In this document: piece by piece, positions 1-4,979 of the stretch
How the letters are laid out: every line of letters starts with the position of its first letter
How positions within the stretch are numbered: position 1 is the stretch's first letter
Origin: Actinomycetota bacterium
GTDB taxonomy: Bacteria > Actinomycetota > Acidimicrobiia > Acidimicrobiales > SZUA-35
Direction: 5' to 3'
NCBI GenBank assembly: GCA_027730885.1
Contig: JAQCHM010000267.1
Coordinates: 1 to 5,102 of the forward strand
Length of the DNA: 5,102 nucleotides
Notes under the pieces: model-generated
What the model saw: only the letters and a program-made list of their open reading frames with translations
What the model was told of the DNA's origin: nothing
Databases searched by the model: none
Translations under genes and position numbers: made by a program

Positions 1-583
1 GTTCGGTCGATGGCGTCGTCGACGCGCCCGCAGCGTGGGGCGTGGTGGAGCCGGTGATGCCGAACGCTCGGCGAACGTCGTCGATGTCGACAGCGAGGAA
101 CGGTCTAGTGGACGAAGTTGTGGGCTCGCCCGACCCCGGGTCGAAGGAAGCCGGCGGAGAGGACGATGGGAGGACCGACGAGCCGAGGCTGCTCGGCGAC
201 GTGGTCTCCGGCACGGTGGTCTCCGGCACGGTGGTCTCCGGCACGATGGCCGTCGGGGTTGGGGCTGTGCTCGAGGGAACCGTGCTCTCTGGAGGCGTGC
301 TTGTCGAGGCCGTCGTTTCGTGCTGTTGGGTGTCCGGGACAGTGGTGGTCGAGATGGGCGCGGCAACGAGCAACTCGGTCGGCACCGACTGCAGCCTTCG
401 TCGCAGATCCATGGCGTTCTCGTAGGCCTGCTCACGGGCAGCGGTCTCGGCCTGGTCCAGTAGCCGGGCCTGGGTCAGCGTGAAGGTGCTCACGGCCACC
501 AGCGTCGACATCAGCAACGCTCCGAGGGCATAGATGACGGTGACCCGAGCCCGGAGCCCCAGGCGCCGTCGACGTCCGAACAC
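1..583 (-). CDS. Sensor histidine kinase, N-terminal part (partial, runs off the window)
   Basis: Only the first 194 codons are present; HAMP, HisKA and HATPase domains would lie beyond the edge. The GTG start at 583-581 is 12 nt after the response-regulator stop and in the same frame, with GGAG-like bases just upstream; no in-frame ATG precedes it. The N-terminus is basic (VFGRRRRLGLRARV), followed by one membrane helix at about residues 14-36, then a polar helix (LLDQAETAAREQAYENAMD, about 41-59). That layout is typical of MtrB/BaeS-type actinobacterial kinases. From about residue 76 the presumed extracytoplasmic part becomes very rich in Ser, Thr and Pro, including three perfect VPETT units at residues 114-128. 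A short more ordinary stretch follows (PFLAVDIDDVRRAFGI). The kinase identity rests on the N-terminal pattern plus its position directly behind an OmpR-type regulator, since no catalytic motif is visible. The stimulus is unknown. Confidence 0.82.
   Translation of the reverse strand, partial: MFGRRRRLGLRARVTVIYALGALLMSTLVAVSTFTLTQARLLDQAETAAREQAYENAMDLRRRLQSVPTELLVAAPISTTTVPDTQQHETTASTSTPPESTVPSSTAPTPTAIVPETTVPETTVPETTSPSSLGSSVLPSSSPPASFDPGSGEPTTSSTRPFLAVDIDDVRRAFGITGSTTPHAAGASTTPSTE
201..245 (-). repeat. Perfect 3 x 15 bp tandem repeat in the kinase sensor region
   Basis: Three identical copies of GTGGTCTCCGGCACG (plus-strand reading) lie end to end at 201-215, 216-230 and 231-245. The match breaks on the very next base on both sides, so the tract is exactly 45 bp. 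Because 15 is a multiple of three the copies stay in frame and encode VPETT three times on the minus strand. Identity at third codon positions points to recent slippage or duplication rather than old protein repeats kept by selection. Confidence 0.95.
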
Positions 584-595
584 GATGGCTCCGGC

Positions 596-1279
596 TCAGA
601 CCTGCAACTTGTAGCCCAAGCCGCGCGATGTCACGACGTGGCGGGGGTTGGCGGGGTCTACCTCGACTTTGGTGCGAAGTCGGCGCACGTGGACATCGAC
701 CAGGCGACCGTCACCGAAGTAGTCGTAGCCCCACACCCGTTCCAACAGAATCTCGCGACTGAACACCTTGCCGGGTTGCGTGGCGAGCTCGACGAGCAGC
801 TTGAATTCGGTCTTGGTGAGCTGCAATTCGTCGCCGTCCTTCCGGACCAGGCCTTCGTCGGGACTGATCTCGAGATTGCCGATGCGGATGCGGTCAACAG
901 TGGCGTTGGCCTGAGCCCGCGACCGGCGGAGGAGGGCACGAATGCGGGCCGACAATTCCTTGGGAGCAAAGGGCTTGGTCAGGTAGTCGTCGGCCCCCGC
1001 CTCGAGGCCGGCGACGACATCGTGGGTGTCGTCTCGGGCGGTGACCATGATGACCGGCACGTCGCTGATGCGCCGGATCGATCGGCAGACCTCGAAGCCG
1101 TCGATACCGGGCAGCATGATGTCGATGAGGACGACGTCGGCCTGGCTCTGGCGGAACACCTCGAGCGCCGCCTCACCGGTGTCGGCCTCAGTGACGATCC
1201 AGCCTTCGTCCTCCAGCGCCAGTTTGACCGCCCGGCGGATTCGCTCGTCGTCCTCGACGGTCAGGATTTTCGTGCCCAC
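596..1279 (-). CDS. OmpR/PhoB-family response regulator, MtrA-like
   Basis: This is a 227-residue DNA-binding response regulator, the usual length for the family. The receiver domain covers about residues 4-118: acidic pocket D10/D11, phospho-acceptor D53 in VLIDIMLPGIDG, T80 in VIMVTA, and K102 in the YLTKPF switch motif. A linker leads to a C-terminal winged helix (about 130-227) with LTKTEFKLL, FSREILLERVWGYDYFGDGRLVDVHVRRLRTKV (recognition helix region) and the closing RGLGYKL. The GTG start at 1279-1277 gives MGTKILTVEDD; upstream in-frame sequence has no usable start and overlaps the phosphatase gene. A purine-rich AGGATGGGG lies about 14 nt upstream, a poor distance for a ribosome site. 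The kinase gene follows 12 nt after its stop, so the two form a classic pair. Overall it resembles MtrA, but orthology cannot be settled here, so no symbol is given. Its targets are unknown. Confidence 0.95.
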   Translation of the reverse strand: MGTKILTVEDDERIRRAVKLALEDEGWIVTEADTGEAALEVFRQSQADVVLIDIMLPGIDGFEVCRSIRRISDVPVIMVTARDDTHDVVAGLEAGADDYLTKPFAPKELSARIRALLRRSRAQANATVDRIRIGNLEISPDEGLVRKDGDELQLTKTEFKLLVELATQPGKVFSREILLERVWGYDYFGDGRLVDVHVRRLRTKVEVDPANPRHVVTSRGLGYKLQV

Positions 1280-1356
1280 GGTGACAATCGTGCCCCATCC
1301 TGCGGCGAGAAGTTGATCAAGGCTCGAATTTTCTGCCCTGCGGCCGAGGCTCGTGG
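1280..1356 (-). promoter_or_regulatory. 77-bp gap ahead of the response regulator, possible promoter region with TTGATCAA palindrome
   Basis: This is the longest non-coding gap in the minus-strand block. It is locally AT-richer (AAAATTCG) and holds the 8-bp palindrome TTGATCAA at 1313-1320, about 34 bp upstream of the GTG start. TTGATC could act as a -35 element, but no convincing -10 hexamer lies 16-18 bp downstream. An internal promoter or autoregulatory site for the two-component pair is therefore plausible but not shown. Confidence 0.25.
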
Positions 1357-2199
1357 TCAGGGTCGCTCGTCGGCGTCGGCCGATCGGAGGGCGGAACGAA
1401 GCGGTTCGAACACGTGAGGAGCCGCCGCGAGCAGGAACGTCGAGTCGCCCGGCCCGCCGCGCAGATCGCCGAGGACCGCCCCGGCCTCGGACGCGATGAG
1501 CCGGCCGGCCGCGTAGTCCCAGTAGTTCAGACCCTTCTCGTAGTAACCATCGACCCGCCCGCAGGCAACCGAGCAGAGGTCGAGCGCGGCCGAACCGAAC
1601 CGTCGGATGTCCCGGATCTGGGGAAGGAGGGTGACGAGCACTTCCGCCTGTCCGCGTCGGCGATTGGCCGAGAAACCGAAACCGGTGGCGACCAGCGCCT
1701 GTGCGAGATGGGCGGTCGGATCCGTGGCGCGCGGGGAGGTGCACGCGACCGGCTCGCCGTTGCGGGTCGCGCCGCGCCCGGCGGCTGCTGCGAACAACAC
1801 CTCTCCCGCCGGGTCGTAGACCGCTCCCACGATCACCGCGCCATCGACCTCGGCCGCGATGGACACGCTGTAGGACGGGATGCCGTAGACCAGGTTCGTC
1901 GTCCCGTCGATCGGGTCGATGATCCAACGGACGCGCGACGTCCCGGCGACCGAGGCACCTTCCTCGCCGAGCACCCCGTCGTCCGGTCGAGCGTCCGCCA
2001 GCCCGCCCACGATGGTCGCCTCGGCTACACGGTCGACCTCAGTGACCAGATCGATCGACGTCGACTTGGTCTCCACGACGAGGGTGTCGCCGACAACGAG
2101 ACCGATCCCGAGTTCCTCTCGGCGCGTCTGGGCTGCGTCGCCCGCTCGGATCGCGAGGCGGCACGCCAGTTCGAGGAGGTCGTCCTGGTCGATGTTCAC
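1357..2199 (-). CDS. Inositol monophosphatase family protein (SuhB-like)
   Basis: This 280-residue protein belongs to the Mg2+-dependent, lithium-sensitive phosphatase superfamily, which hydrolyses phosphomonoesters such as inositol 1-phosphate. The metal-binding motifs are all present: GEE with E79, then WIIDPIDGTTNLVYGIPSYSVSIA carrying D95, D98, G99 and T100, and the C-terminal ligand D228 in YEKGLNYWDYAAGRLIASEAGA. An early KSTSIDLVTEVD segment (about 45-56) matches the family's K-x(n)-D-x-VTxxD motif. The GTG start at 2199-2197 overlaps the upstream TGA stop as GTGA, implying translational coupling. A longer in-frame ATG at 2235 exists but would lie inside the upstream gene. The IPSYSVSIA stretch looks more like general IMPase/SuhB than HisN or CysQ, but substrate within this superfamily is hard to predict. 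Inositol phosphate, histidinol phosphate or another sugar phosphate remain possible. The enzyme is expected to be cytosolic. Confidence 0.93.
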   Translation of the reverse strand: MNIDQDDLLELACRLAIRAGDAAQTRREELGIGLVVGDTLVVETKSTSIDLVTEVDRVAEATIVGGLADARPDDGVLGEEGASVAGTSRVRWIIDPIDGTTNLVYGIPSYSVSIAAEVDGAVIVGAVYDPAGEVLFAAAAGRGATRNGEPVACTSPRATDPTAHLAQALVATGFGFSANRRRGQAEVLVTLLPQIRDIRRFGSAALDLCSVACGRVDGYYEKGLNYWDYAAGRLIASEAGAVLGDLRGGPGDSTFLLAAAPHVFEPLRSALRSADADERP

Positions 2200-2549
2200 G
2201 CTCGCCGGGCCTCGGGATGCTCGACCGCCCGCCACTCGCCCATGGCCCGCAGGGTGAGGGCCGAGACGACGCCGACACCGGCGGCGCCGATGATGGCACC
2301 GACGAGTCCTCCGAGGGCTGGCCAGACGGACCCGGTGGACAACAGATCGGCGACTCCATACCCGATCAACCCCCCCAGGAGGCCGCCGACGAGCACTCCG
2401 ACGAAGGCCAGCCAGCGTGCCGGTTCCGGTGGAGAGGCCGACAACGGCGTCGGCGCGATCAAGTTGTCGAAAGGAAGAACCGGATGATCAGTGGGTGTTC
2501 GACGCTCGAGCGCAGCGGACACTTCAGGCTCGGTTTGATCGGAAGTCAT
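2196..2549 (-). CDS. Small two-helix membrane protein of unknown function with glycine-zipper pattern
   Basis: I do not recognise a named family for this protein of 117 residues. The first 45 residues are polar and Pro-rich, probably disordered. Two hydrophobic helices follow, about 46-68 (WLAFVGVLVGGLLGGLIGYG) and 76-100 (PALGGLVGAIIGAAGVGVVS), joined by a short STGS turn, then a short charged tail. Glycines recur every four residues (G51, G55, G59, G63, and G80, G84, G88), a pattern known to favour tight helix packing or oligomer formation in membranes. An alternative ATG two codons upstream, at 2555, would give 119 residues; MTSDQ was chosen because a GGA lies at a plausible distance, but either is possible. 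The stop overlaps the start of the phosphatase gene by 4 bp, so the two are probably co-translated. It is the first gene of the minus-strand block. Confidence 0.72.
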   Translation of the reverse strand: MTSDQTEPEVSAALERRTPTDHPVLPFDNLIAPTPLSASPPEPARWLAFVGVLVGGLLGGLIGYGVADLLSTGSVWPALGGLVGAIIGAAGVGVVSALTLRAMGEWRAVEHPEARRA

Positions 2550-2558
2550 GGCCATTCC

Positions 2559-2568
2559 AGCCTAGGGT
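2559..2568. promoter_or_regulatory. Putative bidirectional promoter core on a CCTAGG palindrome
   Basis: The two divergent genes are separated by only 20-26 bp. The palindrome CCTAGG (2561-2566) gives a TAnnnT hexamer on each strand: TAGGGT at 2563-2568, ending 7 nt before the Nudix ATG at 2576, and TAGGCT at 2564-2559 on the minus strand, ending 9 nt before the ATG at 2549. A -10 element at this distance is what leaderless actinobacterial transcripts show. No good -35 element is seen at 16-18 bp on either side, so the call rests on the -10 pattern and the lack of any other space. Confidence 0.4.
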
Positions 2569-2575
2569 TCGGAGC

Positions 2576-3094
2576 ATGACGGGCAGCACATCACCATCGG
2601 ACCAGATCAAGCGTTGGAGCGTCGCGGGCGGTGTCGTGGTCGAGGGAGACCGCTGCCTCCTGGTGCAGAATCGGCGCAAGAACGGGGCCACGGACTGGAG
2701 TACGCCGGGCGGAGTGATCGATCACGGGGAATCGGTCCTGGGTGGTCTCGGGCGTGAAGTGCTCGAGGAGACCGGCATCGAGGTAGGGGAGTGGCACGGG
2801 CCGCTCTACCGGGTGGAGGTCGATGCTCCCGGCTTCGGGTTCCACATGGTTGCGGAGGCCCATCGAGCGCTGACGTTCTCCGGAGAGCTCTTGATCGATG
2901 ACCCCGACGGGATCGTGATCGGCGCTGAGTTCGTGACCCTCGACCGGGCTTCCTCGTTGCTCGGTTCGGCTCCCGTCTGGGTGGCCGAACCGCTCCTGGC
3001 GCACCTGCGCGACGGGGTGACCGACGGCCGGCTCTTCGCCTATCGGCTGGACGGCTCGTCGCCCGTCGACCGAAAGGTGGTCCGCCTCCAGTGA
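2576..3094 (+). CDS. Nudix hydrolase
   Basis: A 172-residue single-domain Nudix protein, expected to hydrolyse a nucleoside diphosphate linked to another moiety. The Nudix box is complete at residues 46-68: GVIDHGE, seven residues, then REVLEETGI, with the metal-binding glutamates E61, E64 and E65. The strand leading into it (WSVAGGVVVEGDRCLLVQNRRKNGATDWSTPGG) is also typical. The ATG at 2576 was chosen over longer in-frame upstream readings because these would run across the divergent gene and the motif-bearing domain begins right after it; GGAG lies 1 nt and AGGG 8 nt upstream. The gene is followed after 19 bp by dinB, so the two are probably co-transcribed. Substrate cannot be read from the box: a MutT-like role on oxidised dNTPs would fit the neighbour, but ADP-ribose or other nucleotide-sugar activity is equally possible. 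Confidence 0.93.
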   Translation: MTGSTSPSDQIKRWSVAGGVVVEGDRCLLVQNRRKNGATDWSTPGGVIDHGESVLGGLGREVLEETGIEVGEWHGPLYRVEVDAPGFGFHMVAEAHRALTFSGELLIDDPDGIVIGAEFVTLDRASSLLGSAPVWVAEPLLAHLRDGVTDGRLFAYRLDGSSPVDRKVVRLQ

Positions 3095-3113
3095 GAAGAG
3101 TGGTCCGCCTCCA
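3077..3113 (+). repeat. 14-bp direct repeat spanning the Nudix stop / dinB start junction
   Basis: GTGGTCCGCCTCCA occurs at 3077-3090 and again at 3100-3113, a 23-bp period, and each copy is followed by RTGA. The first copy encodes VVRLQ, then R stands as G to complete CAG and the TGA stop. The second would encode VVRLQ-stop in the same way, but there R is A and the bases ATGA form the dinB start. A purine-rich run (AAAG before the first, AGAAGA before the second) precedes both. Confidence 0.9.
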
Positions 3114-4400
3114 ATGAACCGCATCCTCCACGTCGACATGAATGCGTTCTACGCGTCGGTGGAGGTCCGCGAACGTCCCGAGTTGATCGGACAGCCGGTG
3201 GTGGTCGGCGGCAGCGGCGATCGTGGCGTGGTGGCTGCGGCGAGCTACGAGGCCAGGGTCTACGGCATTCGCTCGGCCATGCCGGCCGGCCGGGCGCGCA
3301 TGCTTTGTCCGCACGCGGTGTTCATCCCGGGCAACCACAGGCTCTACGGCGAGGTCAGCGCCCAGGTGATGGGCATCTTCCGAGACGTCACCCCCCTGGT
3401 CGAGCCCATCTCGCTCGATGAGGCGTTTCTCGACGTCACCGGAGCCGAACGCCTGCTCGGGTCGGCGCGCGACATCGCCTACGACTTACGCCGCCGGGTG
3501 CTGGACGAGCAACGGCTGCAGTGCTCGGTCGGGGTGGCCACCAGCAAACTGGTGGCCAAGCTGGCGTCCGAGGAGGCAAAACCCAAGGTGGTGGGGCGCA
3601 CCATCCAGCCGGGTCACGGCGTCTTCGAGGTCGCTCCCGGAGACGAAGTCGGCTTCCTCCGTCCGTTGCCGGTACGGGCCATGTGGGGAGTGGGACCGAA
3701 AACGGGTGAACGACTGGCCCGCATCGGGATCACGACCGTCGGGGAGCTCGCCGACCTGCCTCTGCCTACCCTGATCTCGCTGGTCGGCTCGGCCAACGGA
3801 CGTCATCTGCACGCGGTGGCGAACGCACGCGATGACCGACCCGTCGTCGCGGACCGCGAACTCAAGTCGGTCAGCCACGAGGAGACCTTCCAGCGTGACC
3901 TCGTCGACCGGCTCGACCTTGATCGCGAGTTGGTTCGCATGTCGGACTCCGTCGGGTCACGTCTCCGAGCCGCCGGGGTCAAAGGGAGAACGGTGACCAT
4001 CAAGGTCCGCTTCCCGGATTTCCGCACGATCACTCGATCCATCACCCTCGATCACGCGACCGATGGCGGCGCCACCATCCGTAGAACGGCCGGAGCGCTT
4101 CTCGATGGCGTCGATCTCGGTGATGGCATTCGTCTCCTGGGCGTCGGTGTGACGGGTCTGGCCACCGAGGCGATCGAACAACTCTCCTTGATGGATCTGG
4201 TGGCCACGAACCCCGGCACATCGAATACCGGCATATCGAATACCGGCACGGCTGCCGGCGTCGGCTCTTCGCTCGGCGCCGGCCAGCCGCCGACCTCAGC
4301 GGTCGATGCAGCCATCGACGCTGCGGTCGATCAGATTCGGGAGCGTTTCGGCCGACGTTCCATCGGCCCAGCCACCCTGATCGACCGGGCCGAGCGCTGA
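3114..4400 (+). CDS. dinB: DNA polymerase IV (Y-family translesion polymerase)
   Basis: A 428-residue Y-family polymerase that copies past damaged template bases with low fidelity. The palm has D8 in ILHVDMNAFYASVE and the D102/E103 pair in SLDEAFLDV, together the three metal ligands; Y13 aligns with the steric gate that excludes ribonucleotides. The finger motif ASYEARVYGIRSAMP (43-57) and QCSVGVATSKLVAKLASEEAKP are present. The thumb helix-hairpin-helix is WGVGPKTGERLARIGI (from 191), and the little-finger domain spans about 245-352. QLSLMD at 356-361 fits a beta-clamp binding motif. A Gly/Ser/Thr linker with 15-bp repeats follows, then a C-terminal AAVDQIRERFG...IGPATL tail common in actinobacterial homologues. 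The ATG start has only a weak upstream SD (AAGAGTGG about 10 nt away). It sits 19 bp after the Nudix gene. No GAAC-N4-GTTC LexA-type site is visible near the operon start, so SOS control is not supported by this sequence. Confidence 0.97.
   Translation: MNRILHVDMNAFYASVEVRERPELIGQPVVVGGSGDRGVVAAASYEARVYGIRSAMPAGRARMLCPHAVFIPGNHRLYGEVSAQVMGIFRDVTPLVEPISLDEAFLDVTGAERLLGSARDIAYDLRRRVLDEQRLQCSVGVATSKLVAKLASEEAKPKVVGRTIQPGHGVFEVAPGDEVGFLRPLPVRAMWGVGPKTGERLARIGITTVGELADLPLPTLISLVGSANGRHLHAVANARDDRPVVADRELKSVSHEETFQRDLVDRLDLDRELVRMSDSVGSRLRAAGVKGRTVTIKVRFPDFRTITRSITLDHATDGGATIRRTAGALLDGVDLGDGIRLLGVGVTGLATEAIEQLSLMDLVATNPGTSNTGISNTGTAAGVGSSLGAGQPPTSAVDAAIDAAVDQIRERFGRRSIGPATLIDRAER
4215..4249 (+). 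repeat. 15-bp tandem repeat in the DinB C-terminal linker
   Basis: GGCACATCGAATACC (4215-4229) is followed by GGCATATCGAATACC (4230-4244), one mismatch apart, and by a 5-bp start of a third copy (GGCAC). The copies are in frame and encode GTSNT, GISNT, GT at residues 368-379. The tract lies just after the clamp-binding motif, so changes in copy number would lengthen or shorten a flexible tether. Confidence 0.9.
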
Positions 4401-4424
4401 AGGCCCCGGACATGGGCGGGCGGT

Positions 4425-4488
4425 GTTGTTCTCCGACCGTGCTGTTTCACCGACTGTGCTTTTGTCCGACCGCGTTGTTCTCGATGGC
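4425..4488 (+). repeat. Degenerate 16-17 bp tandem repeat, T-rich, intergenic
   Basis: Four related units follow one another: GTTGTTCTCCGACCGT (4425-4440), GCTGTTTCACCGACTGT (4441-4457), GCTTTTGTCCGACCGC (4458-4473) and GTTGTTCTCGATGGC (4474-4488). A rough consensus is GYTGTTYTCCGACCGY. It lies in the 204-bp space between dinB and the DUF3040 gene, and no coding sequence of support covers it. It could be a set of repeated protein-binding sites, a transcript leader, or decayed sequence. The function is unknown. Confidence 0.6.
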
Positions 4489-4534
4489 GAATCGCGCGAC
4501 ACTGCCAGGCAGGATGCAGCCGAAAGAGGTTTCA

Positions 4535-4559
4535 ACCGCAAGGTGCGCGACCTTCCGGT
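4535..4559. promoter_or_regulatory. Imperfect inverted repeat upstream of the DUF3040 gene
   Basis: The arms ACCGCAAGGT and ACCTTCCGGT flank the 5-nt spacer GCGCG. Nine of the ten positions pair, with one central C/C mismatch. It ends 45 bp before the ATG at 4605. It may be an operator for a dimeric regulator, a leader-RNA hairpin, or a weak terminator behind dinB; no T-run follows it, which argues against a classic intrinsic terminator. Confidence 0.4.
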
Positions 4560-4591
4560 GCCGAACCCGTGATGCCCGTTACCGACCGATT

Positions 4592-4604
4592 GGTTTGATC
4601 AACC
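4592..4604. promoter_or_regulatory. Inverted repeat GGTTTGATCAACC abutting the DUF3040 start codon
   Basis: GGTT and AACC flank TGATC, and the last base touches the ATG at 4605. The same stretch contains the 8-bp palindrome TTGATCAA (4595-4602), also found in the gap ahead of the response regulator. There is no Shine-Dalgarno sequence here; TTTGAT (4594-4599) is a weak -10 candidate, so a leaderless start is possible. This position would let a bound protein block transcription or initiation. Confidence 0.3.
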
Positions 4605-4952
4605 ATGCCGCTCTCTGAGAACGAGCAGAGGATTCTCGCCGAGATCGAGAAGCACCTCCATCAGTCCGATCCTCGACTCGCCCGCGAGGTCGGTCGACCA
4701 TCGTTGCTCGTCGGCTCCTCCCTGAAAGCGGGGGCGTTCGCAGCACTCGGCGGATTGGCGCTGATCGTCGGGGCGTTGCAGATCCATTTCCTGTTGTCGT
4801 TCGTCGGCTTTCTCATCATGACCGCGGGCGCCCTGACCATCGAGCGGGTCTTGAGCGAGTCAGGCCTCGCCGATCGGCGCCGACGTACGCGTGGATTCGC
4901 CGACTCGCTCCGACTCGCCCGCCCGAGTTTCCGTCGACGCGACGACCGCTGA
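4605..4952 (+). CDS. DUF3040 family small membrane protein
   Basis: This 115-residue protein opens with the hallmark of DUF3040, MPLSENEQRILAEIEKHLHQSDPRLAREV, a short amphipathic segment that fixes the start at this ATG. Two hydrophobic helices follow at about residues 42-60 (AGAFAALGGLALIVGALQI) and 63-79 (LLSFVGFLIMTAGALTI), then a strongly basic tail (DRRRRTRG and SFRRRDDR) expected on the cytoplasmic side. The family is small, found mainly in Actinomycetota, and has no established biochemical role. From general knowledge it is often encoded between dinB and the cell-division (dcw) cluster; here it follows dinB, but the downstream gene points the opposite way and no dcw gene is in view. 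It is separated from dinB by 204 bp, so it likely has its own promoter. No ribosome-binding site is seen. Confidence 0.9.
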   Translation: MPLSENEQRILAEIEKHLHQSDPRLAREVGRPSLLVGSSLKAGAFAALGGLALIVGALQIHFLLSFVGFLIMTAGALTIERVLSESGLADRRRRTRGFADSLRLARPSFRRRDDR

Positions 4953-4954
4953 TC

Positions 4955-4979
4955 CAGCCCGACCGCTCAGGTCGGGCTG
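4955..4979. terminator. Hairpin between convergent genes, likely bidirectional terminator
   Basis: A perfect 10-bp inverted repeat, CAGCCCGACC and GGTCGGGCTG, flanks the 5-nt loop GCTCA. It begins 2 bp after the stop of the DUF3040 gene. The stem is GC-rich; on the plus strand only a short mixed AGTTCT follows, not a clean T-run, as is common in high-GC actinobacteria. The stop codon of the opposite-strand gene lies in the loop region (4969-4967). Confidence 0.75.

Noticed and set aside
35..483. Three overlapping plus-strand open frames opposite the kinase N-terminus
   Set aside because: The minus-strand reading has a start, membrane helix and typical kinase N-terminus adjoining the regulator. 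The plus frames are low-complexity antisense readings of the repeat region.
1404..1411. GTTCGAAC as a possible LexA/SOS site
   Set aside because: It has the half-sites in the wrong order and no spacer (the expected form is GAAC-N4-GTTC), lies inside the phosphatase gene, and is far from dinB.
638..1417. Plus-strand 259-codon open frame opposite the response regulator
   Set aside because: It is a high-GC shadow of a well-supported gene on the other strand, with no recognisable motif and no start context of its own.
596..1927. A 443-codon minus-strand open frame as a long N-terminal extension of the response regulator
   Set aside because: The extra upstream part is an out-of-frame reading of the phosphatase gene, Arg/Pro-rich and motif-free. 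The receiver domain starts normally at the GTG at 1279.
1414..2487. Plus-strand 357-codon open frame opposite the phosphatase and the membrane protein
   Set aside because: It is antisense to two supported genes, rich in Arg/Asp/Gly as expected for a shadow frame, with no domain visible.
2503..2512. CGCTCGAGCG palindrome upstream of the Nudix gene as an operator
   Set aside because: A 10-bp GC-rich palindrome inside coding sequence is easily due to chance, and nothing else supports it.
4401..4420. GCCC...GGGC pairing right after dinB as a terminator
   Set aside because: Only a 4-bp stem with a long loop forms; too weak to call.
4412..4618. A 68-codon plus-strand open frame between dinB and the DUF3040 gene
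   Set aside because: It runs across the degenerate repeat, is Cys/Arg-rich without a motif, and overlaps the well-supported start of the DUF3040 gene.
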